From: Anaerolineae bacterium
GTDB taxonomy: Bacteria > Chloroflexota > Anaerolineae > Aggregatilineales > Aggregatilineaceae
Direction: 5' to 3'
Assembly: GCA_018056405.1 (NCBI GenBank)
Contig: JAGPFT010000141.1
Location: forward strand, 1 to 7,227
Length of the DNA: 7,227 nt
Shown: positions 5,076-7,227 of the stretch, in pieces
Numbering within the stretch: position 1 is the first letter of the stretch
Layout: the number at the start of each line of letters is the position of its first letter
Position numbers and translations under genes: made by a program
Notes under the pieces: generated by a model
Database searches by the model: none
Told to the model about the DNA's origin: nothing
The model's input: only the letters and a program-made list of their open reading frames with translations

Positions 5076-6830
5076 ATGACGACTGACGCCGCCTTCTACG
5101 CCATTCCCCTGCTCCTCAGCGCGTTGGTTCTGGCGGGGATCGTCTGGCTGGTCTGGCAACACCGCCAGATACAGGGCGCTTTACGCCTGGGTCTGTTACT
5201 TCTGACGGTCATCATCTACCAGGTGGGCTATGCCCTGGAACTGAGCAGCACCACCCAGGAATGGGCCTACTTCTGGATTCGGGTCGAGTACTTTGGGATC
5301 GCTTTGCAGCCCTATACGCTGCTGGCGCTGGCCGCCATCTATGGAGGCAATCAGTGGATCGAGATGCGGCAGGCGCGCGTGGCGCTGCTGGTGATCCCGG
5401 CCATCACGCTCCTGTTGGCCTGGACGAACAGCGCGCATGAGCTAATCTGGCGCGATTTCCATCTGGAGCCGCATGGCGATGTATACCGGGTAGCTTTCTC
5501 GCGCGGGGCCTGGTACTGGGTGCACGTCGTGTATCTGTGGGCGCTGAACTTGGCTGCCCTGGCCCTGCTGGTGCGGGCCTATCATCGAGCCACCGGAATC
5601 TATCGCGGCCAGACTGCGCTCCTCATAGCGGGCGCGCTGTTTCCGCTGACGGCCTTGGTGGGCTATCTGGCCGGCGCCATCCCAGAGCGAATTGACCCAA
5701 TGCCGTTCGCGTTGATCCCGTCCACGCTCCTGCTCGTGTGGGGAGTGCTCTATTGGAAGCTGCTCACCATCATGCCGGTGGCGCGCGACACGGTGTTCGC
5801 CAGCCTGGGCGATCCGGTCATCGTCCTCGACCCGCGCGGTGTGGTCGTTGACCTCAATCCGGCTGCTGCGTGGCTGCTGGAGCGTCCGCAAACAAAGATG
5901 ATCGGCCAGGCTGGAGATGCTCTGCTGGCCGGTTGGCTGGACCTGGCGGCGCTGCAAAGCACGGGAGAGCAAGGCCAGGAGATCGCTATCGAGCGCGGCG
6001 AGAAAAGGAGTGTCTTCGAGGCGCGCCGGATGGCATTGAGCGGAAGAACGGGCCGTTCCGTTGGCTCGCTGGTCGTGCTACATGACATCACCGCCCGCAA
6101 GCGCGCCGAAACCGAGCGCGAGCGGCTGATTGACGAACTTGACGCCTTCGCCCGCACGGTCGCCCATGACCTGAAAAGTCCCCTGGCGGTGCTCGTACCC
6201 AGCAGCCTGACGCTGCGCGACGAATACGAGGCCATGTCCCCGGCGGAGGTCGCCGAATTCGCCGCCATGATCGCCGAGACCAGCCTGAAAATGAACGATA
6301 TTGTGGAAGCGCTGCTGCTGCTGGCCCAACTGGAGCGTGTCCAGAAGGTCAACGTCGGGCCGGTCAATCTGGCTTCTGTCGTTGCCCAGACATTGAAACG
6401 GCTGAACATCGAGATTCGCGAGGCCCAGGCCCAGGTCATTCTGCCCGATGAGTGGCCAGCGGTGATCGGCTATGGTCCCTGGTTGGAAGAAGTCTTCGCC
6501 AATTACGTGAGCAACGCCGTCAAGTACGGCGGCGAGCCGCCAGTGATCGCCCTGGGCGCGGAACGCCAACCCGATGGGACCGTGCGCTGCTGGGTGCGCG
6601 ACAACGGGCACGGTCTGAGCGCCGGGCAGCAGGCGCAGTTGTTCGCCGAGTTCACCCGCCTGGCCGGCGCGCGCGCCGGCGGTCATGGCCTGGGACTGTC
6701 CATCGTCCGCCGCATCGTCGAGCGATTGAACGGGCAGGTGGGTGTGACCGGCGTTGAAGGCCAGGGCAGCGAATTCTACTTCATCCTGCCGGGCGTCCCG
6801 GAGGTTGTCCCAGAGGGGCAACAATCATGA
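5076..6830 (+). CDS. Membrane sensor histidine kinase (7TM-PAS-HisKA-HATPase_c)
   Basis: This 584-residue kinase is predicted to sense a signal at or in the membrane and autophosphorylate. Seven hydrophobic segments lie at about 9-27, 35-55, 66-90, 101-118, 147-167, 180-201 and 209-228, matching the histidine-kinase 7TM N-terminal region. A PAS-like domain spans about 237-345 (DPVIVLDPRG, then VVLHDITARKRAE at its end). The dimerisation/phosphoacceptor domain carries His364 in FARTVAHDLKSPL. The ATPase domain has the N box (Asn476 and Asn480 in NYVSNAVKYG), G1 (DNGHG, 509-513) and G2 (GGHGLG, 535-540). All key catalytic residues are present, so it should be active. The PAS ligand cannot be predicted. 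No Shine-Dalgarno precedes ATG 5076, but the start suits the first membrane segment. No response regulator lies beside it; its stop overlaps the start of the Tag glycosylase gene. Confidence 0.92.
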   Translation: MTTDAAFYAIPLLLSALVLAGIVWLVWQHRQIQGALRLGLLLLTVIIYQVGYALELSSTTQEWAYFWIRVEYFGIALQPYTLLALAAIYGGNQWIEMRQARVALLVIPAITLLLAWTNSAHELIWRDFHLEPHGDVYRVAFSRGAWYWVHVVYLWALNLAALALLVRAYHRATGIYRGQTALLIAGALFPLTALVGYLAGAIPERIDPMPFALIPSTLLLVWGVLYWKLLTIMPVARDTVFASLGDPVIVLDPRGVVVDLNPAAAWLLERPQTKMIGQAGDALLAGWLDLAALQSTGEQGQEIAIERGEKRSVFEARRMALSGRTGRSVGSLVVLHDITARKRAETERERLIDELDAFARTVAHDLKSPLAVLVPSSLTLRDEYEAMSPAEVAEFAAMIAETSLKMNDIVEALLLLAQLERVQKVNVGPVNLASVVAQTLKRLNIEIREAQAQVILPDEWPAVIGYGPWLEEVFANYVSNAVKYGGEPPVIALGAERQPDGTVRCWVRDNGHGLSAGQQAQLFAEFTRLAGARAGGHGLGLSIVRRIVERLNGQVGVTGVEGQGSEFYFILPGVPEVVPEGQQS

Positions 6831-7227
6831 GTGTTGCCAGCCGTTCGCGCTGTGATTGGGCGCTGACCGAAGATGCGCTCTACACAGCTTACCACGATGA
6901 GGAATGGGGCGCGCCTGTCCACGACGACCGGGCGCTGTTCGAGTTCCTGTTCCTGGAGGGCGTGCAGGCCGGACTGAGTTGGGGGCTGGTGCTGCGCCGG
7001 CGAGTGCACTACCGCCAGGTCTACGATGGCTTCGACCCGGCTATCGTCGCGCGCTACGACGAAGCGAAGCAGGCCGCGCTGCTGGCTGACCCTGGCATCA
7101 TCCGCAACCGGCTGAAGGTGGCCGCCGCCGTGCAGAACGCGCGCGCCTTCCTGCGCGTGCAAGAGGCGTTCGGCAGCTTCGACCGTTATATCTGGCAGTT
7201 CGTGGAGGGGCAACCGCGCATCAACGC
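6827..7227 (+). CDS. tag: DNA-3-methyladenine glycosylase I (Tag), N-terminal part, cut by window end
   Basis: The first 133 residues are visible and the frame is still open at the window edge. Tag removes 3-methyladenine from alkylated DNA as the first step of base excision repair. By comparison with the E. coli enzyme, Cys9 and His23 correspond to its two N-terminal zinc ligands (Cys4, His17), and Glu44 in LEGVQAGLSW corresponds to Glu38 in the base-binding pocket. Other family motifs seen are AYHDEEWG (21-28), ADPGIIRNRLK and NARAFL. The C-terminal zinc ligands lie outside the window. The ATG overlaps the kinase stop codon (ATGA), and GAGGGG (6813-6818) inside the kinase gene gives a good ribosome binding site eight bases upstream, so translation is probably coupled to the kinase. 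Confidence 0.93.
   Translation, partial: MSVASRSRCDWALTEDALYTAYHDEEWGAPVHDDRALFEFLFLEGVQAGLSWGLVLRRRVHYRQVYDGFDPAIVARYDEAKQAALLADPGIIRNRLKVAAAVQNARAFLRVQEAFGSFDRYIWQFVEGQPRIN

Noticed and set aside
5076..5760. Microbial rhodopsin-like interpretation of the seven membrane segments
   Set aside because: The seventh segment has no retinal-binding Lys in a suitable context, and the region fits the 7TM N-terminal domain of histidine kinases.
5750..6824. Reverse-strand frames of 229 and 248 residues opposite the sensor kinase
   Set aside because: They mirror the kinase's codon structure, have Ser/Arg-rich or Gln/Asp-rich text and no family motifs.

Overview
This window is GC-rich bacterial DNA, most likely from a Chloroflexota (Anaerolineae-like) bacterium. 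That placement is an inference from style: secreted lipoproteins with a Pro/Thr-rich linker just after the lipobox Cys, a 7TM-PAS histidine kinase, a probably leaderless promoter, and gene borders filled with G/C-tract hairpin repeats. No ribosomal or other phylogenetic marker is present, so the placement is tentative. All five genes lie on the + strand.

Layout: (1) 1-90 is the tail of a GC-rich hairpin repeat. (2) 143-171 is a strong sigma70-type promoter whose expected start point falls on the ATG at 179. (3) 179-2623 encodes a lipid-anchored, Slt70-like lytic transglycosylase: lipobox, Pro/Thr linker, TPR-like superhelix, C-terminal GH23 domain. (4) 2624-3489 contains no credible gene. It holds a tandemly duplicated mosaic repeat (2639-3330) with several hairpins, then a separate near-palindrome (3331-3358), a candidate promoter (3400-3427) and a leader hairpin (3449-3469). 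(5) 3490-3906 encodes a small exported, possibly lipid-anchored, beta-rich protein. (6) 3940-4974 encodes a zinc-containing MDR dehydrogenase that keeps the structural zinc site but lacks the usual catalytic zinc ligands; it is probably co-transcribed with the previous gene. (7) 5076-6830 encodes a 7TM-PAS-HisKA-HATPase sensor kinase. (8) 6827 to the window end encodes the N-terminal part of DNA-3-methyladenine glycosylase I (Tag), overlapping the kinase stop codon by four bases.

The genes do not form one obvious pathway. The transglycosylase is a cell-wall gene on its own transcript, bracketed by repeats. The small secreted protein and the dehydrogenase look like one transcription unit. The sensor kinase and Tag look translationally coupled, with no response regulator visible. 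The least ordinary parts are the nested repeat mosaic, with a hairpin identical in both copies, and the kinase/DNA-repair pairing. I see no CRISPR array, transposase, phage gene, tRNA or rRNA, and no clear new multi-gene system.
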